From JAEUKH01 sp964447205 (lineage in GTDB: Bacteria > Myxococcota_A > Polyangia > Polyangiales > Ga0077539): a stretch of 64,000 bases of DNA. The stretch spans positions 124,001-188,000 of the forward strand of contig CAYUSB010000009.1 in assembly GCA_964447205.1 (NCBI GenBank), read 5' to 3'. Below, piece by piece: positions 42,833-50,899 of the stretch (the stretch's first letter is position 1; every line of letters starts with the position of its first letter). Under the pieces are notes generated by a model. That model saw only the letters and a list, made by a program, of their open reading frames with translations. It searched no databases and was not told the DNA's origin. A program made the position numbers and the translations under genes.

Positions 42833-43795
42833 ATGGGATACGGAAGCTACAGCTACGAAGCCCACGACGCGATGACCAAGGCCCGGGCCGAGGTCCCGCA
42901 GCAGCAGGTCTTCAAGCAGACCCAGTGCCACCCCCTGATGGATCCGCAGGGGGTCAAGGTCCGCGAGAGCCGCGACAGCCCCACCCACCCCAACTCCCTC
43001 GGGATCGTGTTCGCCCTCGATGTCACCGGGTCGATGGGCAAGATCCCCGACCTCCTGGCCCGGCAGCGCCTGCCCTCGTTTATGAAGACCTTGATCGACT
43101 GCGGGATCGCCGACCCGTCGGTGATGTTCCTCGCCGTGGGCGACGCCGTCAGCGACCGGGCCCCCCTCCAGGTGGGCCAGTTTGAGGCCAGCGAGCGCGA
43201 GATCGACCAGTGGTTGACCTGGTCCTTCCTCGAAGGGGCCGGCGGCAAGTTTGGCAACGAGTCGTACGAGCTCGCCATGTACTTCGCCGCCCGCCACACG
43301 GACATGGACAACTACCGCAAGCGCGGCAAACGCGGATACTTCTTCATGACCGGCGACGAGGAGGCCTACCCCCGGGTGTCCCACCGCCAGGTGCAGCAGC
43401 TCGTGGGCGACACCCTCGGCGAAGACCTCCCCATCGCCTCCGTGGTCGAAGAGCTCCAGCGCACCTTCGAGCCCTTCTTCCTCATCCCCGACCTCGCCCG
43501 GCGCAAGCACTGCGAGGCCTTCTGGCGCAAGCTCCTGGGCGACCGGGTGATCTGCATGGAAGACCCGATCGACAGCGTCGACGTGGCCGCCGGCCTCGTG
43601 GCCCTGTGCGAGGGGGCCCTGGTCGACCTCGACGCCCTCGCCCGCAAGCTCATCGACGGCGGCACGGCCCGCCCCCGGGTCGGAGCCGTCGTGCGGGCCC
43701 TCACCCCCTTCGCCGCCACCCTCGGCCGCGACGGCACCCCCGCCCCGCCCCTCGAAGACGCCCCCCTGCCCCCGGGCGACCCCGCCGCGCGGTAG
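42833..43795 (+). CDS. Cytoplasmic VWA-domain protein
   Basis: 320 aa. ATG 42833 has AGGAG 7-8 bases upstream. There is no signal peptide. The VWA core begins IVFALDVTGSMG (about 58-69) with DxTxS metal-site residues, and later MTGDEEAYP. The Asp-x-Thr form and cytosolic location recall VWA proteins that act with kinases, chaperones or AAA+ ATPases. It lies between the pseudokinase and the PurA-like gene and probably works with them. The C-terminus is Pro-rich. The target is unknown. Confidence 0.75.
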   Translation: MGYGSYSYEAHDAMTKARAEVPQQQVFKQTQCHPLMDPQGVKVRESRDSPTHPNSLGIVFALDVTGSMGKIPDLLARQRLPSFMKTLIDCGIADPSVMFLAVGDAVSDRAPLQVGQFEASEREIDQWLTWSFLEGAGGKFGNESYELAMYFAARHTDMDNYRKRGKRGYFFMTGDEEAYPRVSHRQVQQLVGDTLGEDLPIASVVEELQRTFEPFFLIPDLARRKHCEAFWRKLLGDRVICMEDPIDSVDVAAGLVALCEGALVDLDALARKLIDGGTARPRVGAVVRALTPFAATLGRDGTPAPPLEDAPLPPGDPAAR

Positions 43796-43813
43796 TTCCC
43801 CAACACCCTGCCC

Positions 43814-45202
43814 ATGGCCCCCTCCCCTCGGCCCCGCTGCCTCCTCGTCGTCGACCTCGGGTTCGGCGACGCGGGCAAGGGGACCCTCACCGACTGGCTC
43901 GTACGCCGCCACGAGGCCCGCCTCGTCGTGCGCTTCAACGGCGGGGCCCAGGCCGGCCACAACGTCATCACCCCCGACGGCCGCCACCACACCTTCGCCC
44001 AGTTCGGGTCCGGCTCCCTCGTCCCTGGGGTGCGGACCCACTTCGCCCGCACGACGGTCCTGCATCCCACGGCCCTCGCCGTCGAGGCCCGCCACCTCCG
44101 CGACAAGGGCGTTCCCGACGCCCTCGGGCGCTTCACCGTCAGCCCCGAAGCCCGGCTCCTCACCCCCTTCCATCAGTCGGTCGGGCGCCTGCGTGAGCTC
44201 GCCCGCGGCGACCACCACCACGGCACCTGCGGAGTCGGGGTCGGCGAGGTCGAACGCGACGCCCTCGACGCCCCGGGAGAGTCCCTCCCCGCCGCCCTCC
44301 TGGCCGACCCCACGGCCCTGCGCCAGGCCGCCCGGCGGGCCCAGGAGCGCCTCCGGTTGAGCCTCCCCAGGGACCGCTCCCCCGGGGAGGCCGCGGCCCC
44401 CGAATGGGCCCTCCTCGACGACCCCGAGGCCCCCGCCCGTTGGGCCGAGGTCGTGACGGGCCTCGGGCCCGGGCAGTGGCTCCGCGACGACGACCGGCTC
44501 CGGGCGTGGCTCGACGAAGGCCCGGTGGTGATGGAGGGGGCCCAGGGGGTCCTCCTCGACGAGTGGCGCGGGTTTCACCCCCACACCACCTGGAGCACCT
44601 GCACCTTCGACAACGCCCTCGGGATCCTCGACGCCCTCGGGTACGACGGCCCCCGGGTGCGCCTTGGCGTATTGCGGAGCTACCACACCCGCCACGGGGC
44701 CGGGCCCTTCCCGAGCGAATCCCCCGGGCGGGCGGGAGGGTTGCCCGAACCGCACAACGGGGCCGACGGGTGGCAGGGGCGGTTCAGGGTGGGCGACTTC
44801 GACGCGGTCCTGGCCCGGTACGCCCTCGCCGCCGTCGGGGGGGTCGACGGGCTGTGCCTCACCCACCTCGACCGCCTCGAGGCCGCATGGCCCGTGTGCA
44901 CGGCCTGGCGCGGCCCTGCGGACCTCGACCCCGCCCGCTTCGTGCCTGCCCCGGGAGACCCCGGACGGGTGACCGACCTCACCCTCGGCCCCCTCCGCGA
45001 CCTCGACGGCATGGAGCGGGTCACCCGGGCCCTCGGGGCCGTGACCCCCGAGCGCGAAGTGCTCGACCTCGGCCCCGATCCGGCCCGGCGGGGGGAGGCC
45101 TTCGTGCAGTGGGTCGAGGCCGCCACCGGGGCCCCCGTGGTGGTCCGCTCGGAGGGCCCTGCCGCGGCCGACAAGTCACTCCACCGGGGCCGGGGGGTGT
45201 AG
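43814..45202 (+). CDS. Divergent adenylosuccinate synthetase paralogue
   Basis: 462 aa, 18 bases after the VWA gene. It keeps the PurA fold landmarks: LGFGDAGKGT (P-loop; canonical GDEGKG), FNGGAQAGHN, EGAQGVLLDE and RSYHTRHGAGPFPSE. The IMP/aspartate site differs: the TTGRGIGP segment is replaced by HHHGTCGVGVGE, the TYPFVTSSN segment by HPHTTWSTC, and the TGRPRRCGW loop by HNGADGWQGR. The catalytic Asp of GD is retained. A canonical purA lies 7 kb away, so this one is unlikely to be housekeeping. It may ligate an amino acid to a different purine nucleotide. It overlaps the convergent kinase gene by 27 bases. Confidence 0.75.
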   Translation: MAPSPRPRCLLVVDLGFGDAGKGTLTDWLVRRHEARLVVRFNGGAQAGHNVITPDGRHHTFAQFGSGSLVPGVRTHFARTTVLHPTALAVEARHLRDKGVPDALGRFTVSPEARLLTPFHQSVGRLRELARGDHHHGTCGVGVGEVERDALDAPGESLPAALLADPTALRQAARRAQERLRLSLPRDRSPGEAAAPEWALLDDPEAPARWAEVVTGLGPGQWLRDDDRLRAWLDEGPVVMEGAQGVLLDEWRGFHPHTTWSTCTFDNALGILDALGYDGPRVRLGVLRSYHTRHGAGPFPSESPGRAGGLPEPHNGADGWQGRFRVGDFDAVLARYALAAVGGVDGLCLTHLDRLEAAWPVCTAWRGPADLDPARFVPAPGDPGRVTDLTLGPLRDLDGMERVTRALGAVTPEREVLDLGPDPARRGEAFVQWVEAATGAPVVVRSEGPAAADKSLHRGRGV

Positions 45203-47890
45203 CCGCGGAGGCCCGGCCCGCACCGGGTTGTGCCGCAGACGCAGGGTGAAGAGGGCCCCGCCCCCGTCGGCCTCACCCACCACGATCGAGCCCCCGTGGG
45301 CCCGCACGACCCGCCACACGATCGACAGCCCCATCCCCATGCCCCGGCCCGCGTCCTTGGTGGTGAAGAAGGGCCGAAAGATCCGGGCCCGGTCCGCGGC
45401 CGCGACCCCGGGGCCGTTGTCGGACACCTGCAAGATCACCCAGCCCTCGGCGATACGCCCGACCACGGCGACCCGGCCTCCCTCGGGGGGGGCGGCCTCC
45501 AGGGCGTTCTGCACGAGGTTGGTCACGACCTGCTGGAGGGCGTCGGCGAGGCCCGAGACCACCCCCTCGCCAGGGAGGTCGAGCACGAGGGCGTCGGCGT
45601 TTCCCGTGGCGGGCCCCACCACCGCGGCGGCGTCGCGGGCGAGGGCGAAGAGGTCGACGGGCCCCATCGTGGGGGTGTACCCCTCCCGGGCGTAGCGCTG
45701 CATCACCCCGACCGTGCCCCCGATGCGGGCCACCCCGGCCCGGGCCGTGTCGAGAAACCGCCCGATGCGGGCACGGGCCTGCTGGGCCGGGTCGTCTGCC
45801 GCCGCGCCGGGGGGCACGAGGGCGTCGACGTCCCGGGCGATGAGGACCACGGCCTGCTTGATGTAGTTGAGGGGGTTGTTGATCTCGTGGGCGAGGCCCG
45901 CCGAGACGGTCTCGAGCGAGGCCATCTGGGCCTGCATCGACGCGTCGAGGGAGAGGTCGGAGCGGCGCAGGTGGGCCCGCACCGTGGCCAATAGCTCGCG
46001 GGGCGAGAAGGGCTTGGCGAGGTAGGCGCTCACCCCCGTCTCGGCCCCGGCGAGGCGGTCCTCGAGGTCGCCCCGGGCGGTGAGCATCACCACGGGGATG
46101 TGCCGCAGGGACGGGTCGTCGCGCAGGCTGCGGGTGAGCTCGAGCCCGTCCATCACGGGCATCATGAGGTCGGTGACCACCAGGTCGGGGCGCTCCCGGC
46201 GGGCGAGCTCCAGGCCCTTGCTGCCGTCGGCGGCCACGAGGACCCGCATCGAGCCCCGCAGGGTCATGTGCACGAGGCGGGCGACGTCGGGGGTGTCCTC
46301 CACCACGAGGACCGTGTGCGGGTGGCTCGCCTCGTCGCGGTCGCGCTCGACCACCCGGCGCTCGGTGGCGCTGGCCACCTCCAGGAAGCGGAAGTCCTCG
46401 CGGGACGCGAAATCGCGGGTGAAGTCCGCCATGGGGTCCTCGCGGCGCTCGGCGATCACCTCGCGCTCTCGGGTGCGGCGCTCCAGGACCTCGGGGCCGA
46501 GGTGGTCGCGCCCGCGGCGCAGGGTGACCTCGAAGCGGGCCCCCCGACCCGGCGACGACTCCGCCCGGATCGTGCCCCCGTGCAGCTCGACGATCTCCCG
46601 GGCCAGGGCGAGGCCGATGCCCGTCCCGCCCTTGTCGTAGCGGGGAGTGCCCGCCTCGGCCCCGACCTGGTAGAAGCGCTCAAACACCCGGAGCCCCTCC
46701 TCCGCAGGGAATCCCGGCCCGTTGTCCTGCACCCACACCCGCACGGCCTCGGGGTCGGCCTCCACCCCCACCTCCACGCGCCCCTCGACGGGGGTGAAGC
46801 GCGCGGCGTTGGACAAGAGGTTGACAAACACCCGCTCCATCCGGTCGGGGTCGATCCAGGCCCGAGCGGGCTGGTCGCCGGGCGCGAAGACCAGGGCTAC
46901 GCGCTTGCGCTCGAAGAGCGGGGCGCACTGCTGGCAGAGGCCCCCGAGGTGATCGCGCAGGTCGTGCTCGTCGACCCGCAGGCGCAGGCGCGACTCCTCG
47001 ATGCGGGACAGGTCGAGGAGGTCGCCGATGAGCTTCAGGAGCCGAGCCCCGTTGCGATAGACCCCCCGCAGGGTGGCCCGCTGGCTCTCGGAGAAGGCCC
47101 CGGCCTCCTCCTCGAGGAGGAGTTCGACGGGCGACAGGATCATCGCCAGGGGGGTCTTGAGCTCGTGGGTCATGTTGGCGAAGAAGCGCGACTTGAAGCG
47201 CTCGCGCTCTTGGATCTGGGCCGAGGCCTCGCGGAGTTGGGCGTCGGCGAGCTCAATCCGGAGCCGGTCGGTCACGGTCTGGCGGTCGCGGCGGTAGGCG
47301 TACTGCTGCCCCGTGGTCACCACCAGGGCCGTCCCCCCGACAAAGAACAGGGGGATGGCCATGCTGGAGTCCCAGGCCCCGAAGAGCTCATGGTGGTTGA
47401 GGCCCGCGAAGACCGCCACCAGGAGCCCCGCGTTGGCAAGGGCCACCCGCAGGGGCCACAGGAAGATCAGCCCGGCCCCGAACATCACCAGCAGGAGACC
47501 GCTGGCGTAGGGCGACCGGAGCCCTCCAAACTCCCGGGTCATCACGCAGATCGACCACCCCGCCGACAGGATCAGCCCCGAGCTGATGGCGTGGGCGTGC
47601 CGCTCGAAGAGCCGGGTATCCCGCAGGGCGAGGGCCAGGAGGGCCAGGCCGAAGGAGACCGCCCGCACGAGCCACACCCGGGGCAGGGCCTCGGGGGGGA
47701 TCACGTACCGATCGAGGGCGGCGAAGATCGGGTGGAGCACGAGGATCAGCCCCGCGGCCACCATGAGCCCCCGGCGGTTGGTGCGTACGGTCCATGTCGC
47801 CCAGGCTGCCTCCAGGCTCGCGGGGTCGACCGGGGTGAGGGTCTCGGCCGGGGCGTTGGGGGAGGGCCCTGCGGCCGACGGACTCGACAT
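45176..47890 (-). CDS. Membrane hybrid sensor histidine kinase with two kinase modules
   Basis: 904 aa. ATG 47890 has GGAGGTG 7 bases upstream. There are about six hydrophobic helices between residues 40 and 193, with no large periplasmic domain. The first kinase has His in MTHELKTP (about 241), then N- and G-boxes (NLLSNAARF, DNGPGF, GGTGIGLALA). A receiver domain follows with the phospho-acceptor Asp in VVTDLMMPVMDG. A second kinase has His in GLAHEINNPLNYIKQ and its own ATPase domain (DNGPGV, GMGMGLSIV). The multi-helix sensor without an external domain resembles CqsS/LqsS/PhcS autoinducer receptors. It is last in a three-gene operon. Confidence 0.85.
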   Translation of the reverse strand: MSSPSAAGPSPNAPAETLTPVDPASLEAAWATWTVRTNRRGLMVAAGLILVLHPIFAALDRYVIPPEALPRVWLVRAVSFGLALLALALRDTRLFERHAHAISSGLILSAGWSICVMTREFGGLRSPYASGLLLVMFGAGLIFLWPLRVALANAGLLVAVFAGLNHHELFGAWDSSMAIPLFFVGGTALVVTTGQQYAYRRDRQTVTDRLRIELADAQLREASAQIQERERFKSRFFANMTHELKTPLAMILSPVELLLEEEAGAFSESQRATLRGVYRNGARLLKLIGDLLDLSRIEESRLRLRVDEHDLRDHLGGLCQQCAPLFERKRVALVFAPGDQPARAWIDPDRMERVFVNLLSNAARFTPVEGRVEVGVEADPEAVRVWVQDNGPGFPAEEGLRVFERFYQVGAEAGTPRYDKGGTGIGLALAREIVELHGGTIRAESSPGRGARFEVTLRRGRDHLGPEVLERRTREREVIAERREDPMADFTRDFASREDFRFLEVASATERRVVERDRDEASHPHTVLVVEDTPDVARLVHMTLRGSMRVLVAADGSKGLELARRERPDLVVTDLMMPVMDGLELTRSLRDDPSLRHIPVVMLTARGDLEDRLAGAETGVSAYLAKPFSPRELLATVRAHLRRSDLSLDASMQAQMASLETVSAGLAHEINNPLNYIKQAVVLIARDVDALVPPGAAADDPAQQARARIGRFLDTARAGVARIGGTVGVMQRYAREGYTPTMGPVDLFALARDAAAVVGPATGNADALVLDLPGEGVVSGLADALQQVVTNLVQNALEAAPPEGGRVAVVGRIAEGWVILQVSDNGPGVAAADRARIFRPFFTTKDAGRGMGMGLSIVWRVVRAHGGSIVVGEADGGGALFTLRLRHNPVRAGPPRLHPPAPVE

Positions 47891-47917
47891 GGACGGACAC
47901 CTCCGCGCGGAGACCTG

Positions 47918-49417
47918 TCAGCCGGGGCGCACGACGACGGCGAAGAGGTTGTTGCCCGTGGGCTCGACCTCCAGGGACACCGTAGCCCCGGGGGCCCCAT
48001 CGACGGCGAAGGCCAGGGTCTCCTGGGCTGACTTGTAGACGCAGTACCAGTCGAGGTGAAACTCCAGGAGCCAGCGGGTGGGGAGCTCGGGCACGACGTT
48101 GCCGATGTAGGCCGTCCCGCCGGGGCCGAGGCAGCCGTAGAGGCTGCTGGTCAAGACCACGGACAGGCGCTGGTCGAGGTAGTCGAAGAGGCCCGCGCAG
48201 AGCACCACGTCGAACACCCCGTGCTGACGGAGGAGGGTGGGGTCGACCAGGAGGCGTTTGATGGAGTCGTGCAGGTACACGATGCGGACCCGGGTCCCCC
48301 AGCGGCTGGCCACGAGCTGCTGCATCCGGGAGAAGGCGAAGGACAGGGCCCGCTTGTCCTGGTCGAAGAGCACGAGCTCGACCTCGCCGGGGATGTCTCG
48401 AGCCTCGGACAGGGCCTCGAAGACCTCCTGGGCGGGCCCGGCGGCCACGGACAGGATGCGGGTGCGGACCCCCGGACGGCTCGACTCCAGGCGCTCGATG
48501 AGCTTGGCCTTGAGGAGGTCTTTGCGGGCCCTGACCATTTCGGACGGGACGATCGAGACGCCCCAGAGGTGCATGGCCCGGGCGTAGAGGCTGTCGCCGA
48601 CGAAGGGCTGCTCGTAGATGTAGCGCATCACCTCGAAGTCGCCGGGGTACCCCAGGGGTTTGGACCGGGCCCGGGCCAGGATGGGGGCGCTGAGGAGGAG
48701 GGGGTCGAGGTGGCGTTGGGAGAGGCGCTTGAGGGCGGGCAGGTCGGCCGCGGGGCACTCCCCCATGGCCTGGTCAAACTCCCCGACGAGGGCGTTGAGC
48801 TCGGCCACGAGGCCCTCCCGCAGACCCGTGACGAGGCCGACGCGGGCGGCGCTGTCGTCGCCGTGCAGGACCGACCAGGGCAGCTCGCGCTCGAGGCGGG
48901 AGAGGTCGGCCTGGGCGTCTTCGAGGAGGAGGCGGGTCTCGGCCACGAGGGACTTGAAGCGATCGTGCCCGGGGACATACCAGGGGCGACGCGCGCGGGA
49001 GAGGTCGACCCCGGCCCCGGCCTGCCAGATGCGGACGTCGCGCAGGGCCAGGACGTCGGCCATGTCGACCAGGCCGTCGCGGAAGGAGGCCCCGACGAGC
49101 CAGGCGTCGTCGCGGGGACGGGCCGAGGTCACCACCACGGCCCCCCGGTAGGCCTCGTGGTCTTCGAAGTGCACGGTGAGGTCGGGCAGGACGGCCCCCA
49201 CCGCGGGGACCGGGGACTCGACGGGCCACACCATGGCGAGGCCGTTCTGCGAGATGTCCCACAGGCTCGGGGTGAGGATGGCGTCGCCGACCACGACCGA
49301 CAGGGTCGGGTCGACGGCGCCGAGGTCATGGTGCGAGATGCGGTCGGGACGGAACCTAACCGCGGCGCCCTCGGCGCCCTCAAGCTCCTCGTACCGCTGC
49401 GGGCTCTGTACAGTCAT
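47918..49417 (-). CDS. PilZ-like / PhcB-like SAM-dependent methyltransferase
   Basis: 499 aa. Residues about 10-115 look like a PilZ domain: an Arg-rich strand (RFRPDR) and DISQNG (54-59), though the arginine spacing is not the standard RxxxR. A helical region leads to KPLGYPGDFEVMRYIYEQP, the hallmark of the PhcB-type family that makes 3-hydroxypalmitic acid methyl ester in Ralstonia. The SAM-binding strand follows (RILSVAAGPAQEVFE). It sits between a receiver-kinase and a membrane hybrid kinase, as phcB does. Signal synthesis is inferred from family and context, not shown. Confidence 0.75.
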   Translation of the reverse strand: MTVQSPQRYEELEGAEGAAVRFRPDRISHHDLGAVDPTLSVVVGDAILTPSLWDISQNGLAMVWPVESPVPAVGAVLPDLTVHFEDHEAYRGAVVVTSARPRDDAWLVGASFRDGLVDMADVLALRDVRIWQAGAGVDLSRARRPWYVPGHDRFKSLVAETRLLLEDAQADLSRLERELPWSVLHGDDSAARVGLVTGLREGLVAELNALVGEFDQAMGECPAADLPALKRLSQRHLDPLLLSAPILARARSKPLGYPGDFEVMRYIYEQPFVGDSLYARAMHLWGVSIVPSEMVRARKDLLKAKLIERLESSRPGVRTRILSVAAGPAQEVFEALSEARDIPGEVELVLFDQDKRALSFAFSRMQQLVASRWGTRVRIVYLHDSIKRLLVDPTLLRQHGVFDVVLCAGLFDYLDQRLSVVLTSSLYGCLGPGGTAYIGNVVPELPTRWLLEFHLDWYCVYKSAQETLAFAVDGAPGATVSLEVEPTGNNLFAVVVRPG

Positions 49418-49426
49418 TGCACAGCG

Positions 49427-50674
49427 TTATGCCGGTCGGGGCGTGGGTTGTCGAGAAAGCTCCACGTCGTCGTCGGTCTCGAACGAGCTCGGGAGCCAGA
49501 TCTCGAAGCGGGCCCCGGGCCCCGGGAGGGCCACGTGCCGGACCTGTCCCCCGTGCGACTGGGCCACGAGGCGGGCCATGAAGAGCCCGAGGCCCACCCC
49601 CTGACCACCTTTGGTCGTCACGAAGGGCTCGAAGAGGCGGTCGGCCACCTCGGGGTCGATTCCGGCCCCGCGGTCTTCGACGGCGAACACCACGCCCCCG
49701 TCGCCCGAGAGGGCGTGGAGCCACACCTCGGCCCCCGGGGGAGAGGCGTCGCCGGCGTTGCGCAAGAGGTTGACGAGCACCTGGATGAGCTTCTGCCGGT
49801 CGCCCCGCACGAGGGGCAGGCCGGGCTCGAGGGCGAAGCGCAGGGGGTGGGCGCGGGCGGCGAGGTCCATCGAGGCGATGATCCCGGCCTCGTGCACGAT
49901 CTGCCGCGGGTGGAGCCGCTCAAGCTGGAGGGGGACGCTCCCCCCGGAGGCAAACTGGTTGATCCCCTGCAGGCCCGCGAGGAGGTTGCGCATCCCGGCC
50001 ACCCCGAGGCGCAGGCGCTCCATCAGCGGGGCGGGCAGGGCCTCGGCGTCGGCCTGCTGCTCCAGGAGCACGAGCCCCTGGACGACGTTGCGCAGGTCGT
50101 GGGTGACCCCTGCGGTGAGCCGCCCGACGGTGCTGAGCCGCTCCATGTGCAGGACCTGCTGTTGGGTGGCCTGGAGGGCCCCGAGGGCGGCGGACAGGGC
50201 CTCGGTGCGCTCGGACAGGAGCTCGAGGAGGTGCTGGTTGGTGCGCAGGGCTCGGACGTGGGCCCGGGCCTGGGCCATGGAGGCGAGGAGGTCGTCGGCC
50301 TCCCAGGGCTTCTTCAAGTGGCGAAAGACCGCCGCCCGGTTGATGGCCTGGATGAGGAGGGGGGTGTCGGAGTAGGCCGTGACCAGGATGCCCGCGGTGT
50401 CGGGGCTCTGGAGGCTCAGAGCTTCGAGGAGCTCGACCCCGGTGACCCCGGGCATCCGGTGGTCGGTGAGCACGACGTCGAAGCGGGTGGCGCTGAGGAT
50501 CTGCAGGGCCTCGGCGCCCGAGCGGGCCTCGTGGACCTCCCAGTCGGGCTCAAGAAACGCGCGCAGCACGAAGAGGTTGTCGGCCTCGTCGTCGACCACA
50601 AGAACCCGCCCCGTGAGCATCGCGCCCAGGCCGTGACGAGCCGCAAGGTGGTCGAGGCGCTCTCGATACGTCAC
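49427..50674 (-). CDS. Response regulator with C-terminal histidine kinase domain
   Basis: 415 aa from GTG 50674; TAGAGT lies 6 bases upstream, with TTGTCC 18 bases further as a possible -35. The receiver domain (about 20-135) has VLVVDDEADN, phospho-acceptor Asp in VLTDHRMPG, and the Lys in HLKKPW. A coiled linker leads to a kinase core with His in GVTHDLRNVVQG (DLRN in place of ELRN), NLLRNAGDA and GGQGVGLGLFMA. The receiver-then-kinase order matches PhcR. It is the first gene of the operon, with the methyltransferase 9 bases downstream. Confidence 0.85.
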   Translation of the reverse strand: MTYRERLDHLAARHGLGAMLTGRVLVVDDEADNLFVLRAFLEPDWEVHEARSGAEALQILSATRFDVVLTDHRMPGVTGVELLEALSLQSPDTAGILVTAYSDTPLLIQAINRAAVFRHLKKPWEADDLLASMAQARAHVRALRTNQHLLELLSERTEALSAALGALQATQQQVLHMERLSTVGRLTAGVTHDLRNVVQGLVLLEQQADAEALPAPLMERLRLGVAGMRNLLAGLQGINQFASGGSVPLQLERLHPRQIVHEAGIIASMDLAARAHPLRFALEPGLPLVRGDRQKLIQVLVNLLRNAGDASPPGAEVWLHALSGDGGVVFAVEDRGAGIDPEVADRLFEPFVTTKGGQGVGLGLFMARLVAQSHGGQVRHVALPGPGARFEIWLPSSFETDDDVELSRQPTPRPA

Positions 50675-50680
50675 CTCAGC

Positions 50681-50686
50681 ACTCTA
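50681..50686 (-). promoter_or_regulatory. Putative -10 element of the receiver-kinase/methyltransferase/hybrid-kinase operon
   Basis: Reads TAGAGT on the minus strand, 6 bases before the GTG at 50674. TTGTCC lies 18 bases further upstream and is a plausible -35. Confidence 0.45.
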
Positions 50687-50899
50687 ACGAGCACAGCACG
50701 CCGCGGACAATCACGAAAAACACCCGATCGCACGCGCCAGACAAACCGCTGTGCCCGCGGGGTCAGGGGGGCCTGCGGGCGATGATCCCGATGGAGGAGG
50801 CGGCGCACCGTGCGAGCCTGGGCCTGGGGTGGGGGTCTTGGGTGTGGGTCGGGGCGTCGCTGGAGCGATCGAGGGCCTCGCAGTCACGGCGGCGGGAGA

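Noticed and set aside
43814..45202. PurZ (2-aminoadenine synthesis) identity for the PurA paralogue
   Set aside because: The catalytic Asp of the GD motif is retained, whereas PurZ is described as having it replaced, and no companion phage genes (polymerase, dATP phosphohydrolase) are present.
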